The notes beneath the pieces were generated by a model that made no database searches, was not told the origin of the DNA, and saw only the letters and a list, made by a program, of their open reading frames with translations. Source: a virus. Taken from it: a stretch of DNA of 34,048 nucleotides. Of this stretch, positions 1 through 6,021 are shown piece after piece (the stretch's first letter is position 1; each line of letters opens with the position of its first letter). Made by a program: the position numbers and the translations under genes. The DNA is taken from positions 1 through 34,048 of IMG/VR virus record IMGVR_UViG_3300042691_029452. The stretch is one strand, 5' to 3'.

Positions 1-841
1 TCTTTCTCCGCGACATCATACCAATACCAACTAAACCAACAATCATCATAAGATATGTAGACGGTTCGGGTACCACAGTCGTGTTTGGGAGTCGGTCAAA
101 ATTGGTATTGAGAACTTGTGTTCCATTACTTTCAACAATCACGTTATCAACAAACCCGTCGAACTTATAGGGCCATTGGCTGCCCAATCCAACCCCTACA
201 CCCATAACTTGCTTATCACCATAACAGGAAACGATTTGACTAATGGTGAGAGCTTGAACGCCACCACCCCATACGGGTAGTGTGTTAGTTGAACAGGGAT
301 TAGCAGATAAACTATATCCAGCTTCATTACGATACCAGAAATTTCCATTAATCATTTCAGACGTTTGCCAACTGTCCACGTAACTCAAATCGTTATTGAT
401 GGGACGATTAAAATAATTTTCCCATACAATTTCCGTGTTGTCATCAAAAAACACACGAAAGGCTGGTGACTTATACTTCCAATCATAGAGTTGAATTCCA
501 TCCTTGGTGATATCTGCGTCCCAATTCGGATTGGAACTGCGAAACCAATCAAAACTCAAACTGGTTAGGTTGGACAATGCACCCCAGTTGGTATCTGCAT
601 ACCGATAGGCAAACACCCAATCTTCCATCTTGCCCGTGGTGTGTAACTGAAGCGATGCGTCGCCTACATCACCAAACCCATAGCGAGGCTTTGCGCTAGT
701 AACCGTAGCGTTTCCGTTGCCTTGAATAACAGTATACCACCCAAGATCTTTTTGCACAAGGTTGTTTTGTGAAACCACTTGAGCATTTGCTACTGTTGCA
801 GTAAACGCAAGGGCAAGAACTGCGACCATAATTTTTTTCAT
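1..841 (-). CDS. Exported PEP-CTERM sorting-domain protein (3' end cut by window edge)
   Basis: Open for 280 codons from ATG at 841 to the left edge with no stop, preceded by a strong AAGGAG site. Residues 1-20 form a classic signal peptide ending ANA, with Q21 as the likely first mature residue. Residues 256-280 read VVPEPSTY, then a hydrophobic stretch rich in Leu, Met, Ile and Gly, then SRRK: the tripartite PEP-CTERM sorting signal (PEP motif, membrane helix, basic tail). In bacteria this signal is recognised by exosortase (EpsH) and sends proteins to the cell surface or exopolysaccharide. The middle is Trp/Tyr/Asn-rich and looks like an extracellular beta-rich domain; its ligand cannot be named. 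It starts 9 bases after the stop of the phage-type gene at 851-1366, so it sits in a phage operon. Only the last few residues, if any, are missing. The sorting call is firm; the role during infection is unknown. Confidence 0.9.
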   Translation of the reverse strand, partial: MKKIMVAVLALAFTATVANAQVVSQNNLVQKDLGWYTVIQGNGNATVTSAKPRYGFGDVGDASLQLHTTGKMEDWVFAYRYADTNWGALSNLTSLSFDWFRSSNPNWDADITKDGIQLYDWKYKSPAFRVFFDDNTEIVWENYFNRPINNDLSYVDSWQTSEMINGNFWYRNEAGYSLSANPCSTNTLPVWGGGVQALTISQIVSCYGDKQVMGVGVGLGSQWPYKFDGFVDNVIVESNGTQVLNTNFDRLPNTTVVPEPSTYLMMIVGLVGIGMMSRRK

Positions 842-850
842 AAATTCTCC

Positions 851-1366
851 TTAGTCCCAAAGTCCTTCGTAATATTTTCCAAAAAGACGAAACCCGTTGG
901 TAATACGTTCTTGATACTTTGCCCGACCTTCCCAATCACATTCTCCTTCGGTTTTCCAACGGATTGGACTGATTTCTGCCCGTGAGAACCCTGGCATGAT
1001 CACTCCCGTTTCAAACGGATTATTCCAATCAATTTCGGGCTTGACCTTCCAGAACTGATCTTCCCAATCAATGAGCTTACTTTCAAATGCAAAAATCATT
1101 TCATCCATTACGTAGTCCCACCGCTTGAAATGATTCTCATCCACTTGGTGTTCGCCCACCAACTTTTCCACACGGAGTTCTTCGGGAACATCTTCCATGT
1201 CAACGTCGGGTGCTCCGTGTTGCACTGAACGTAACTGTTTCAGCATCGGGACGACGATGTGAGCAAGAGTATTATCCATGCTCCATGTATCCCACGGATC
1301 AATACGAACAGAAACCTTTTGCTCCTTATCAGGATTTTTTGGGTATCTACCAATATAGACTTTCAT
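851..1366 (-). CDS. Conserved-type phage hypothetical protein (171 aa)
   Basis: Soluble 171-residue protein rich in Trp and acidic residues, with a GGAG site 7 bases before ATG at 1366. It opens MKVYIGRYPKN, followed by a segment with KVSVRIDPWDTWSMDNTLA. This wording recalls a protein found in many marine T4-like phages whose function is not known; that is memory of the family, not a search. No catalytic motif or membrane segment is seen. It lies between a tRNA and the PEP-CTERM gene on the same strand and is probably co-transcribed with both. Confidence 0.8.
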   Translation of the reverse strand: MKVYIGRYPKNPDKEQKVSVRIDPWDTWSMDNTLAHIVVPMLKQLRSVQHGAPDVDMEDVPEELRVEKLVGEHQVDENHFKRWDYVMDEMIFAFESKLIDWEDQFWKVKPEIDWNNPFETGVIMPGFSRAEISPIRWKTEGECDWEGRAKYQERITNGFRLFGKYYEGLWD

Positions 1367-1386
1367 ACGCTATCTCCAGTAACAGA

Positions 1387-1468
1387 GGACGGAGCCGGAT
1401 TTGAACCGGCGTGGGATTTCTCCAAAGGTTTTGCAGACCCGTGCTTTCAGCCACTCAGCCATCCGTCC
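1387..1468 (-). tRNA. tRNA-Cys (anticodon GCA) with class II-like variable arm
   Basis: 82-nt cloverleaf read on the minus strand. The 7-bp acceptor stem is GGACGGA/TCCGTCC, the D-stem is GCT/AGC, the anticodon loop is CTGCAAA giving GCA, and the T-arm is GCCGG-TTCAAAT-CCGGC. The base after the acceptor stem is U73, the usual discriminator of tRNA-Cys (bacterial tRNA-Ser normally has G73). The variable region is 14 nt with a GGA-GAAA-TCC hairpin, and the D-arm looks like tRNA-Ser, so the body is class II while the anticodon and discriminator say Cys. The anticodon stem is weak (one C-U mismatch and one G-U pair). CCA is not encoded. Serine charging cannot be excluded. Confidence 0.8.
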
Positions 1469-1470
1469 AT

Positions 1471-1644
1471 TTATTTTTTTATAATAAACGTTTTAAAATC
1501 ATACTTCTCTTCAACTATCTTTTGCAGATTAACAGAAGCCTCTTCTAAAGTCAATGCCTCTGTGCAAATTGTTCGTAATAGTCCCTCGTGTGGAGGGAGA
1601 TCTTGCCTATACACCTCAAAGCAGTATGTTAATAACTTTTCCAT
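1471..1644 (-). CDS. Small hypothetical protein (57 aa)
   Basis: The start MEKLLTYCFEVY at 1644 is preferred because a longer upstream reading would run through the tRNA-Gly gene. The Shine-Dalgarno site is weak (GAG). The product is mixed-charge, probably helical, with no membrane segment and no motif I recognise. It fills the space between tRNA-Gly and tRNA-Cys and ends 3 bases before the 5' end of the tRNA-Cys gene. Its position between two RNA genes on one transcript suggests it is released by RNase processing. Confidence 0.5.
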   Translation of the reverse strand: MEKLLTYCFEVYRQDLPPHEGLLRTICTEALTLEEASVNLQKIVEEKYDFKTFIIKK

Positions 1645-1666
1645 ATTTTTCTCGGCAAACGGTAAA

Positions 1667-1739
1667 GCGGATGGCCGGGCTTGAACCGGCGACCTCAACT
1701 TTGGCAAAGTTGCGCTCTAGCCATCTGAGCTACACCCGC
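1667..1739 (-). tRNA. tRNA-Gly (GCC)
   Basis: 73-nt cloverleaf on the minus strand: acceptor GCGGGTG/CATCCGC, D-arm GCTC/GAGC, anticodon arm CAACT-TTGCCAA-AGTTG with anticodon GCC, and T-arm GCCGG-TTCAAGC-CCGGC. CCA is not encoded. The 5' end overlaps the last 10 bases of the metallopeptidase gene, so maturation of the tRNA would cut that messenger at its 3' end. Confidence 0.95.
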
Positions 1740-2230
1740 GTTGTTTTATTTCTACTATGTGATTCTTGTTTTGTTTCGTTTCTTGTATGAAAGCTTTCAA
1801 ATACCAAATCTAAATCGCCATATCCCTCTTCACTGAGACGTTCCTGAACGATGTCACATGCTAGTGTAGCGAGTATTTTTTCTAGATTGGTTACTAAACT
1901 TTCATCTAACATCCGAGTGTGTTCTAACTTTTGTGGATCTTTTTTACATAACTGTTCTGCCCACGTAGCAAGATTCCACGTCAAACAGTGGGAGAGTTCA
2001 TGAATTGCGGTGCTGATAATTTCATAATCATTATAACTTTTTAATGTGTTTAAATTTAGTCGTATAATAGCTTGTTTGTATTCCGGCCATGTTTCACAAT
2101 CGGCGGAAGCCTTCATACTTCTAGAATATTTTACTACAATTCTCCAATCATCTAACTTTAACCACGGCTGAAGAATTTCTATGGTTTTGGCAAATAACAC
2201 TTTTTTTGTTATACGTTTCTTTTTTGCCAT
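1730..2230 (-). CDS. HExxH metallopeptidase-like (SprT/zincin-type) protein
   Basis: 166-residue protein with the zinc-metallopeptidase signature HELSH at residues 77-81, set in a helix (STAIHELSHCLTW) after a likely beta-strand region. This arrangement matches small zincin/SprT-like proteins found in phages. A third zinc ligand is not obvious; acidic residues follow about 30-45 positions later. The start MAKKKR at 2230 is chosen because GGAGAG lies at ideal spacing; a TTG four codons upstream overlaps that site. The C-terminus is basic and polar and overlaps the tRNA-Gly gene by 10 bases. The substrate is unknown and activity is inferred only from the motif. Confidence 0.65.
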   Translation of the reverse strand: MAKKKRITKKVLFAKTIEILQPWLKLDDWRIVVKYSRSMKASADCETWPEYKQAIIRLNLNTLKSYNDYEIISTAIHELSHCLTWNLATWAEQLCKKDPQKLEHTRMLDESLVTNLEKILATLACDIVQERLSEEGYGDLDLVFESFHTRNETKQESHSRNKTTRV

Positions 2231-2251
2231 ACCACTCTCCAATTAAGGTAT

Positions 2252-2330
2252 GCGCTCAGAGGGAGTTGAACCCCCACGGTTACCCGCCAGATCCTAAGTC
2301 TGGTGCGTCTGCCAGTTCCGCCATGAGCGC
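2252..2330 (-). tRNA. tRNA-Leu (UAG)
   Basis: 79-nt class II tRNA on the minus strand: acceptor GCGCTCA/TGAGCGC, anticodon arm CCAGA-CTTAGGA-TCTGG with anticodon UAG, a short variable arm, and a T-arm with the GGTTCAA motif. The discriminator is A73, as expected for Leu. CCA is not encoded. The gene lies 22 bases upstream of the metallopeptidase start and 3 bases after the stop of the small membrane protein. Confidence 0.95.
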
Positions 2331-2333
2331 GTT

Positions 2334-2531
2334 TTACAGTTCTTCTGTGCTATCTAAAACCTTAAGTATCAGTTCCTGATCATTTGGTTTACAATTATTA
2401 TAAATATTCATTAATACTAATTCATAGGACCAAGATCTAGTAAAAAGCTTTCTATTATACTCTTTCTGTTTTAAATAAAGATATAATAAAATACTAATTA
2501 TAACTGTTTCTAATATTAATAGTATAATCAT
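2334..2531 (-). CDS. Small membrane protein (65 aa)
   Basis: N-terminal hydrophobic helix of about 18 residues (MIILLILETVIISILLYLYL) followed by a charged cytoplasm-type tail ending DSTEEL. A GGAGAG site lies 3 bases before ATG at 2531. It is the first gene of the leftward operon and is transcribed away from the divergent promoter palindrome at 2578-2595. No family is recognised. The small size, early position and single membrane helix fit many phage host-interaction proteins, but no function can be read from the sequence. Confidence 0.6.
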   Translation of the reverse strand: MIILLILETVIISILLYLYLKQKEYNRKLFTRSWSYELVLMNIYNNCKPNDQELILKVLDSTEEL

Positions 2532-2577
2532 TTGCTCTCCGTTTGGTTCTCATAAGAACTAATTATGAAAAAAGGTT

Positions 2578-2595
2578 TTGTCAAGCCCTTGACAA
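2578..2595. promoter_or_regulatory. Perfect 18-bp palindrome carrying back-to-back TTGACA boxes
   Basis: TTGTCAAG, 2-base spacer CC, CTTGACAA. Each arm contains a consensus -35 hexamer TTGACA, one facing each way, between the leftward tRNA operon and the rightward early genes. The rightward one has a good -10 box; the leftward one has only a weak candidate (TAGTTC at 17-bp spacing). Confidence 0.6.
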
Positions 2596-2617
2596 GCGGT
2601 TCATATATATGTAACAT
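2589..2617 (+). promoter_or_regulatory. Sigma-70-type promoter for the rightward early genes
   Basis: TTGACA at 2589-2594, a 17-bp spacer, and TAACAT at 2612-2617. The predicted start is near 2624, giving a leader of about 20 bases before the gene at 2647, whose GAGG site lies inside that leader. The -35 box is the right arm of the 18-bp palindrome. Confidence 0.65.
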
Positions 2618-2646
2618 TCACGAACCTTTTCATTGAGGAAAATGGT

Positions 2647-2871
2647 ATGTCGGACAGATTAGATAAATATACGGTATTTTTAAAGCTTACCGTATGGGGC
2701 GAGTCGCCCGAAGATGCATTGGATTACGCAACTAGCGCAATTGATACATCTGATATGCTATCCCAAGATGGCATCGTAGGCATTGAGCTTATTGATGATG
2801 TGGACAGCATTGAACTGGTTGATGATGAGGATGAAACCGATGATGACGGAGAAGACGAAGAAGATTATTAA
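2647..2871 (+). CDS. Small highly acidic protein (74 aa)
   Basis: First gene after the rightward promoter, with GAGG upstream of ATG. The N-terminal half is an ordinary mixed sequence (DKYTVFLKLTVWGESPEDAL) that could form a small alpha/beta fold. The last 25 residues are almost all Asp and Glu (ELVDDEDETDDDGEDEEDY). Such tails mimic nucleic acid in several phage inhibitors of DNA-binding proteins, but here that is only a suggestion. The 3' end overlaps the next reading frame by about 29 bases. Confidence 0.7.
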   Translation: MSDRLDKYTVFLKLTVWGESPEDALDYATSAIDTSDMLSQDGIVGIELIDDVDSIELVDDEDETDDDGEDEEDY

Positions 2872-3085
2872 TGATGTAATTTTTTGGAGCGGTATTGCCC
2901 TGACAATGGTCAGTGTATTCTATGGAATTCGTTATTATAACGAACAAACCGAGGTTGCTAGCGCAGTACGCCAAAAGTCAATTTGTCCCGCATTGCTGAG
3001 TATTAGTCGTTCCGCACGGGATACGCTGATCGTCATGAAAGCAGAGCCGTTGTGCAATGGTTTCGTTTTAGATAGTTTAAAGTAA
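2843..3085 (+). CDS. Small single-helix membrane protein (80 aa)
   Basis: Frame-shifted overlap with the acidic gene. The start MTEKTKKI at 2843 (ATG at 2840 is an alternative) is preceded by GAGG about 14 bases away. A hydrophobic helix (IFWSGIALTMVSVFYGI) lies near residues 12-28, followed by a polar tail with two cysteines. A single transmembrane segment with a periplasmic or cytoplasmic tail is likely. The family is not recognised. The exact start is uncertain because the longer open frame above it is a shadow of the acidic gene. Confidence 0.5.
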   Translation: MTEKTKKIINDVIFWSGIALTMVSVFYGIRYYNEQTEVASAVRQKSICPALLSISRSARDTLIVMKAEPLCNGFVLDSLK

Positions 3086-3123
3086 AGGTTACTATTTATT
3101 AGTAAGCTTTATTGGAGATGTAT

Positions 3124-3324
3124 ATGAACAATAACAAACGCCGTAGTAGTTTAGGTAGCCCTTTATGTTCAACATTTGTTTTTCTATGTGGTTCTATAAC
3201 AGGCGCATACTTCGGACACACGACGGGTATAAAACACGATATACTGGTTATTGGCATTGCAACTCTAGTGTTTCACCTAACACAAATTACTCCGATAAAA
3301 TTGTTATATAAAAAATCAAAATAA
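3124..3324 (+). CDS. Small membrane protein (66 aa), two predicted helices
   Basis: Start MNNNKRRSS at 3124, with GGAG 6-7 bases upstream; this is preferred over the ATG at 3112, which lies before that site. A basic N-terminus precedes a Gly/Ala-rich helix (residues about 16-35) and a second hydrophobic helix (DILVIGIATLVFHLTQI) before a Lys-rich end. This could be a holin-like or host-envelope protein, but neither is supported beyond topology. Confidence 0.55.
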   Translation: MNNNKRRSSLGSPLCSTFVFLCGSITGAYFGHTTGIKHDILVIGIATLVFHLTQITPIKLLYKKSK

Positions 3325-3372
3325 TTAAGGTTATATAAAATTAAATAACTTTATTATTGATGAGAATATACA

Positions 3373-3750
3373 ATGATATTGGAAAGTAACATAGGTGAAT
3401 TTACATCAGCAGTATATGGCACGGTAGGTGCCTTGGTGGCGGGGGCGGGAATCCAGTTCTTCAATAGACTAGCTGATAAGAAAAAGGATCAGTTAGACGA
3501 GCATATAGCACTCAGAAAAGAACTACGTGAAGAACTGGATTCCGTAAAACAAGAATTGCATTTGTTACAAGAATCACTTGACGAATGGAAGCAAAAGTAT
3601 TATGCTCAAGTAGAAATAACAAATGAGTTAAAAGTTGAAGTGGCAAAATTAACTGATGAATTATCTGAATATAAACGAATCTCAGGAATTCATCATTCTA
3701 ATGAAATCATAACGAATAACGGGTGGTTTGATTTAGAAGAAAAAGACTAA
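3373..3750 (+). CDS. Membrane-anchored coiled-coil protein (125 aa), spanin-like architecture
   Basis: An N-terminal Gly/Ala hydrophobic segment (residues about 12-30) is followed by a long heptad-like coiled coil rich in Lys, Glu and Leu (residues about 34-105), then a short polar end (NGWFDLEEKD). One helix plus a long coiled coil is the layout of inner-membrane spanins (Rz) and of some phage membrane organisers. No overlapping outer-membrane lipoprotein (Rz1-type lipobox) is seen in the other frames, which weakens the spanin reading. It lies 21 bases upstream of another one-helix protein of similar design. Confidence 0.6.
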   Translation: MILESNIGEFTSAVYGTVGALVAGAGIQFFNRLADKKKDQLDEHIALRKELREELDSVKQELHLLQESLDEWKQKYYAQVEITNELKVEVAKLTDELSEYKRISGIHHSNEIITNNGWFDLEEKD

Positions 3751-3771
3751 AACTTTTGCGCGGAAGTGTAG

Positions 3772-4215
3772 ATGACAATTACTGAATTGGTTTTGGTAGT
3801 ATCGTGTGTAATTAATATATTGACGTTGATTTTAGCATTTTTATCATTTAAAGAGGGACTGGTATTAAAATCCTCTATAAAAGAACTACAGATTGGTTTG
3901 ATGACGACCTTAAACAAGGTTCATGGATTGGAGCATTTGACTAATAAGATCGGATCAAGTTTTACTGAATTCATAAATATAACAAATAATCTTGTAGACA
4001 AAATGTCGGGTATGTCTAACGGCTCTAGGCACGGACATTTATATAAAACAACAGATGGAAAATATAGTGCAACATCAATTGATGAATTGATAAATAAAAT
4101 AAAAAATGCAAATGAAGAATCGCAGTATTTTTCAGATGAAGAATTAGATAAGCTTCGTAATATGTTTAGTAATGAAGATGATGACGACGATGACTTTTTA
4201 GACAATGAGGCATAA
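3772..4215 (+). CDS. Membrane protein with acidic C-terminus (147 aa)
   Basis: A GGAAG site precedes ATG. A strongly hydrophobic N-terminal helix (residues 4-26, ELVLVVSCVINILTLILAFL) is followed by a polar region with Asn/Thr, a SATSIDELINKIKNA segment and a tail with six consecutive Asp. The layout (membrane anchor, linker, acidic tail) parallels the acidic early protein at 2647. The stop TAA overlaps the next start (TAATG), suggesting translational coupling. No family is recognised. Confidence 0.6.
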   Translation: MTITELVLVVSCVINILTLILAFLSFKEGLVLKSSIKELQIGLMTTLNKVHGLEHLTNKIGSSFTEFINITNNLVDKMSGMSNGSRHGHLYKTTDGKYSATSIDELINKIKNANEESQYFSDEELDKLRNMFSNEDDDDDDFLDNEA

Positions 4216-4376
4216 TGTTACTCAACGATAAAAAAATAAAATCTTTAATAAAAAAGATTCAGAAAAAGTGTGAGCAAAAAACTTCTCCTAAAAAAGAAGA
4301 GAAAGAACAATTTGTCGAACAAAATGCATCGGATGAATTGTTTAATGAAATGAAGAAGCTTCCATTTACAGAATAG
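4215..4376 (+). CDS. Small lysine/glutamate-rich protein (53 aa)
   Basis: The ATG overlaps the upstream stop (TAATG). The product begins MLLNDKKIKSLIKKIQKK and becomes Lys/Glu-rich with an acidic end, entirely soluble and probably helical. It is supported by the coupled start and by the same AT-rich composition as its neighbours. No motif and no known family can be given. Confidence 0.5.
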   Translation: MLLNDKKIKSLIKKIQKKCEQKTSPKKEEKEQFVEQNASDELFNEMKKLPFTE

Positions 4377-4400
4377 TTTTTCTTTTATTAACAATTTTTA

Positions 4401-4733
4401 ATGTTTTTAGAAAATTTTGGTGATGGATGGAAATCTAAGTTTGAGTATAAAATTAATTTATTACTTAAACATTTTCCCGAAGTCGTTATCGAAAATATTA
4501 TTCGATACCAAGGGATGTTAAGAATTAATGCCCGTGCCCTTGACAAAGACATACAATATCTTGTAAATTGTGTTGCATATAAGATTGAAAGAGAATCTGC
4601 CACCACGTGTGAGGCGTGTGGAGCAAATGCAAAAAGGGTAACAGATAAAACCTTCTTAACAGAACCAAAATGCTTGTGTTGGAAGTGCTATGCCATAGAA
4701 ATAGATTCTATGGAATTGCGTAGCAATAAGTAA
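4401..4733 (+). CDS. Zinc-ribbon-type small protein (110 aa)
   Basis: Four cysteines in two pairs (CEACG near residue 70, CLCWKC near residue 92) form a probable zinc ribbon behind an N-terminal helical region (NALDKDIQYLVNCVAY-like wording, residues 45-62). Similar one-zinc proteins with CxxCG followed by a terminal Cys pair are frequent in phages and are thought to bind nucleic acid or protein, with no assigned reaction. No clear Shine-Dalgarno site precedes ATG at 4401. Confidence 0.65.
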   Translation: MFLENFGDGWKSKFEYKINLLLKHFPEVVIENIIRYQGMLRINARALDKDIQYLVNCVAYKIERESATTCEACGANAKRVTDKTFLTEPKCLCWKCYAIEIDSMELRSNK

Positions 4734-4755
4734 TTTATAATTAAATGGAGTCTTC

Positions 4756-4992
4756 ATGTTTTATACAGAAGAGGATGTGCAGCCAGCAGTTGATATGGCA
4801 GCAGAGCTTTTTGGCATCGTGGGAAACATTTCACATGAGCGTAATGCTATAAAGAATGTAATTATTACTAGTAATAAATTTGGTCATTTGTGGTATGGAG
4901 ACATCGATGATACGATGGAATCAATTCGCAGTAAGTGCATGAATATTGCGCAGAAGTTCGATTTGACAGTTTCTCCAATGAATATGGTATAA
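4756..4992 (+). CDS. Small hypothetical protein (78 aa)
   Basis: GGAG lies 5 bases before ATG. The product is a compact, acidic, soluble protein (MFYTEEDVQPAVDMAAELFG) with no membrane segment, cysteine pair or catalytic motif. It is the last gene before the new promoter at 5003, so it probably ends the first early transcription unit. No family is recognised. Confidence 0.6.
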   Translation: MFYTEEDVQPAVDMAAELFGIVGNISHERNAIKNVIITSNKFGHLWYGDIDDTMESIRSKCMNIAQKFDLTVSPMNMV

Positions 4993-5002
4993 AAGTCACC
5001 CC

Positions 5003-5031
5003 TTGACAAACGTAGAAGATCGAGTTATTAT
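5003..5031 (+). promoter_or_regulatory. Strong sigma-70-type promoter
   Basis: TTGACA at 5003-5008, exact 17-bp spacer, TATTAT at 5026-5031. The predicted start near 5038 gives a leader of about 74 bases before the gene at 5112. It is the closest match to consensus in the window. Confidence 0.75.
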
Positions 5032-5038
5032 TAATGTG

Positions 5039-5068
5039 TTGTCCCTGATGAGTAAGGCATCTAGACAA
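5039..5068 (+). promoter_or_regulatory. Imperfect stem-loop at the very 5' end of the 5112 messenger
   Basis: TTGTC(5039-5043) pairs with GACAA(5064-5068) and GATG(5047-5050) with CATC(5058-5061), separated by a small internal loop. It would form right at the predicted 5' end of the transcript and could stabilise the messenger or serve as an operator. Only the pairing is seen; the role is inferred. Confidence 0.35.
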
Positions 5069-5111
5069 TCTTGAATACAACCTTACAATAAATTTAACAA
5101 AGAGGTTATGT

Positions 5112-5399
5112 ATGGCTACTGATTTCAACAAGCGTTATACCGAAGCAGAGTTTTCTCGCACTGCAAGCCAGATGCGTAGCTGGCTGATGAGCCTTGCGCG
5201 TAAGCGTAGCACTCGGACGGTAACTGCTGACGATGCACACAAGTATCTTGATCGGCAAGGCATTCACCCACTCCGCGTTCGCACTCGTCTTCGCTTTATC
5301 AACTCCGTTCTTCGTTCGCCCAACTTCTCGTGTGCCGGTCGGACAAGTTCGTCCCGCCCCGCTGCAAAGGGCCGCTCCATCACGGAATGGACTATCTAA
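5112..5399 (+). CDS. Small basic, probably nucleic-acid-binding protein (95 aa)
   Basis: Arg/Lys/Ser-rich protein with a winged-helix-like segment (TVTADDAHKYLDRQGI, residues about 36-51) followed by RVRTRLRFINSVLR and a basic tail ending GRSITEWTI. A helix-turn-helix or winged-helix fold is plausible, and similar small proteins occur in aquatic T4-like phages without assigned function. Base composition is clearly richer in G and C than its neighbours, and the gene stands alone between a near-consensus promoter and a hairpin terminator, which suggests high early expression. Confidence 0.7.
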   Translation: MATDFNKRYTEAEFSRTASQMRSWLMSLARKRSTRTVTADDAHKYLDRQGIHPLRVRTRLRFINSVLRSPNFSCAGRTSSSRPAAKGRSITEWTI

Positions 5400-5436
5400 C
5401 TAAATTGATAGTTTAAAAATAAAGCAGGATACTTAT

Positions 5437-5475
5437 CAGAATAGAAATGGGAATAATTTTCTCATTTCTATTCTG
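5437..5475 (+). terminator. Hairpin, probable terminator after the 5112 gene
   Basis: The 13-bp perfect stem CAGAATAGAAATG / CATTTCTATTCTG is extended by G-U and G-C pairs, with a loop of about 9 bases, followed by GCTTTATAT. The U-run is short, so termination may be partial and allow read-through into the Gre gene at 5497. Confidence 0.6.
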
Positions 5476-5496
5476 GCTTTATATCTGAGATTATTG

Positions 5497-5958
5497 ATGA
5501 ATCCACTTGAAAAAGAAATAGAACGACTGAAATATGAATTAGCTGTCACCTTTCCAGAAGAAATAAAAAATGCTTTAGAACTCGGTGATTGGGGAGATAA
5601 TTCGGAATTTTCTGAAATAATTGCTAGACAAAATTACACCAGTATTAGACTTAAACAATTAATTGATAGATTAAATGCGTATAAGTCTATTGATTTAAAG
5701 ACTATATCAAAAGATAAAATTGGGCTGGGATCTGTGATAAAAGTTTTACATCAACAATCTAATGCAATTACAATTTATAAAATTGTTGCAGTTGAGATAT
5801 CAGATACTGAAAATTCTGAACATGAAGAAGTCACCGTCAATTCTCCTATAGGAAAGGCTCTTTATGATAAGTGTGTTGGTGATGAAGTTACGGTCTATTT
5901 GCCTTCTGGAAAGAAAACCTATAAAATATTAGAGATTAAGACCGTTCATGATTGTTAG
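5497..5958 (+). CDS. greA: GreA/GreB-type transcription elongation (transcript cleavage) factor
   Basis: 153 residues, close to the 155-160 usual for Gre factors. The N-terminal half (1-75) is a helical hairpin with the tip sequence GDWGDNSEF at residues 30-38, which lines up with the GreA tip GDLxENAEY. The acidic pair D31 and D34 corresponds to the residues that hold the catalytic magnesium in the polymerase active site. The C-terminal half (about 78-153) is the FKBP-like domain, including EVTVNSPIGKALYDKCVGDE, which matches the GreA signature VNSPIARGLIGK. Gre proteins enter the RNA polymerase secondary channel and rescue backtracked complexes. ATG at 5497 is used; an upstream TTG has no support. 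A phage-carried copy could aid late or middle transcription by host polymerase. Confidence 0.85.
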   Translation: MNPLEKEIERLKYELAVTFPEEIKNALELGDWGDNSEFSEIIARQNYTSIRLKQLIDRLNAYKSIDLKTISKDKIGLGSVIKVLHQQSNAITIYKIVAVEISDTENSEHEEVTVNSPIGKALYDKCVGDEVTVYLPSGKKTYKILEIKTVHDC

Positions 5959-5964
5959 AAGTCA

Positions 5965-5993
5965 TTGACTTTTGATTCATTGATATGTATATT
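5965..5993 (+). promoter_or_regulatory. Sigma-70-type promoter for the membrane protein and tmRNA
   Basis: TTGACT at 5965-5970, 17-bp spacer, TATATT at 5988-5993. The predicted start near 6000 gives a leader of about 22 bases with GGAGAG before ATG at 6022. The same transcript would run into the tmRNA gene. Confidence 0.65.
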
Positions 5994-6021
5994 TAGGTAA
6001 CTAACTTACTGGAGAGCGGTT

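Noticed and set aside
1259-1684. Plus-strand frame of 141 codons
   Set aside because: It runs antisense through the tRNA-Cys and tRNA-Gly genes and the small minus-strand gene, and has no ribosome site.
3373-3750. Inner-membrane spanin (Rz) assignment
   Set aside because: The helix plus coiled coil fits, but no lipobox partner frame (Rz1) is seen in or after it, so only the architecture is reported.
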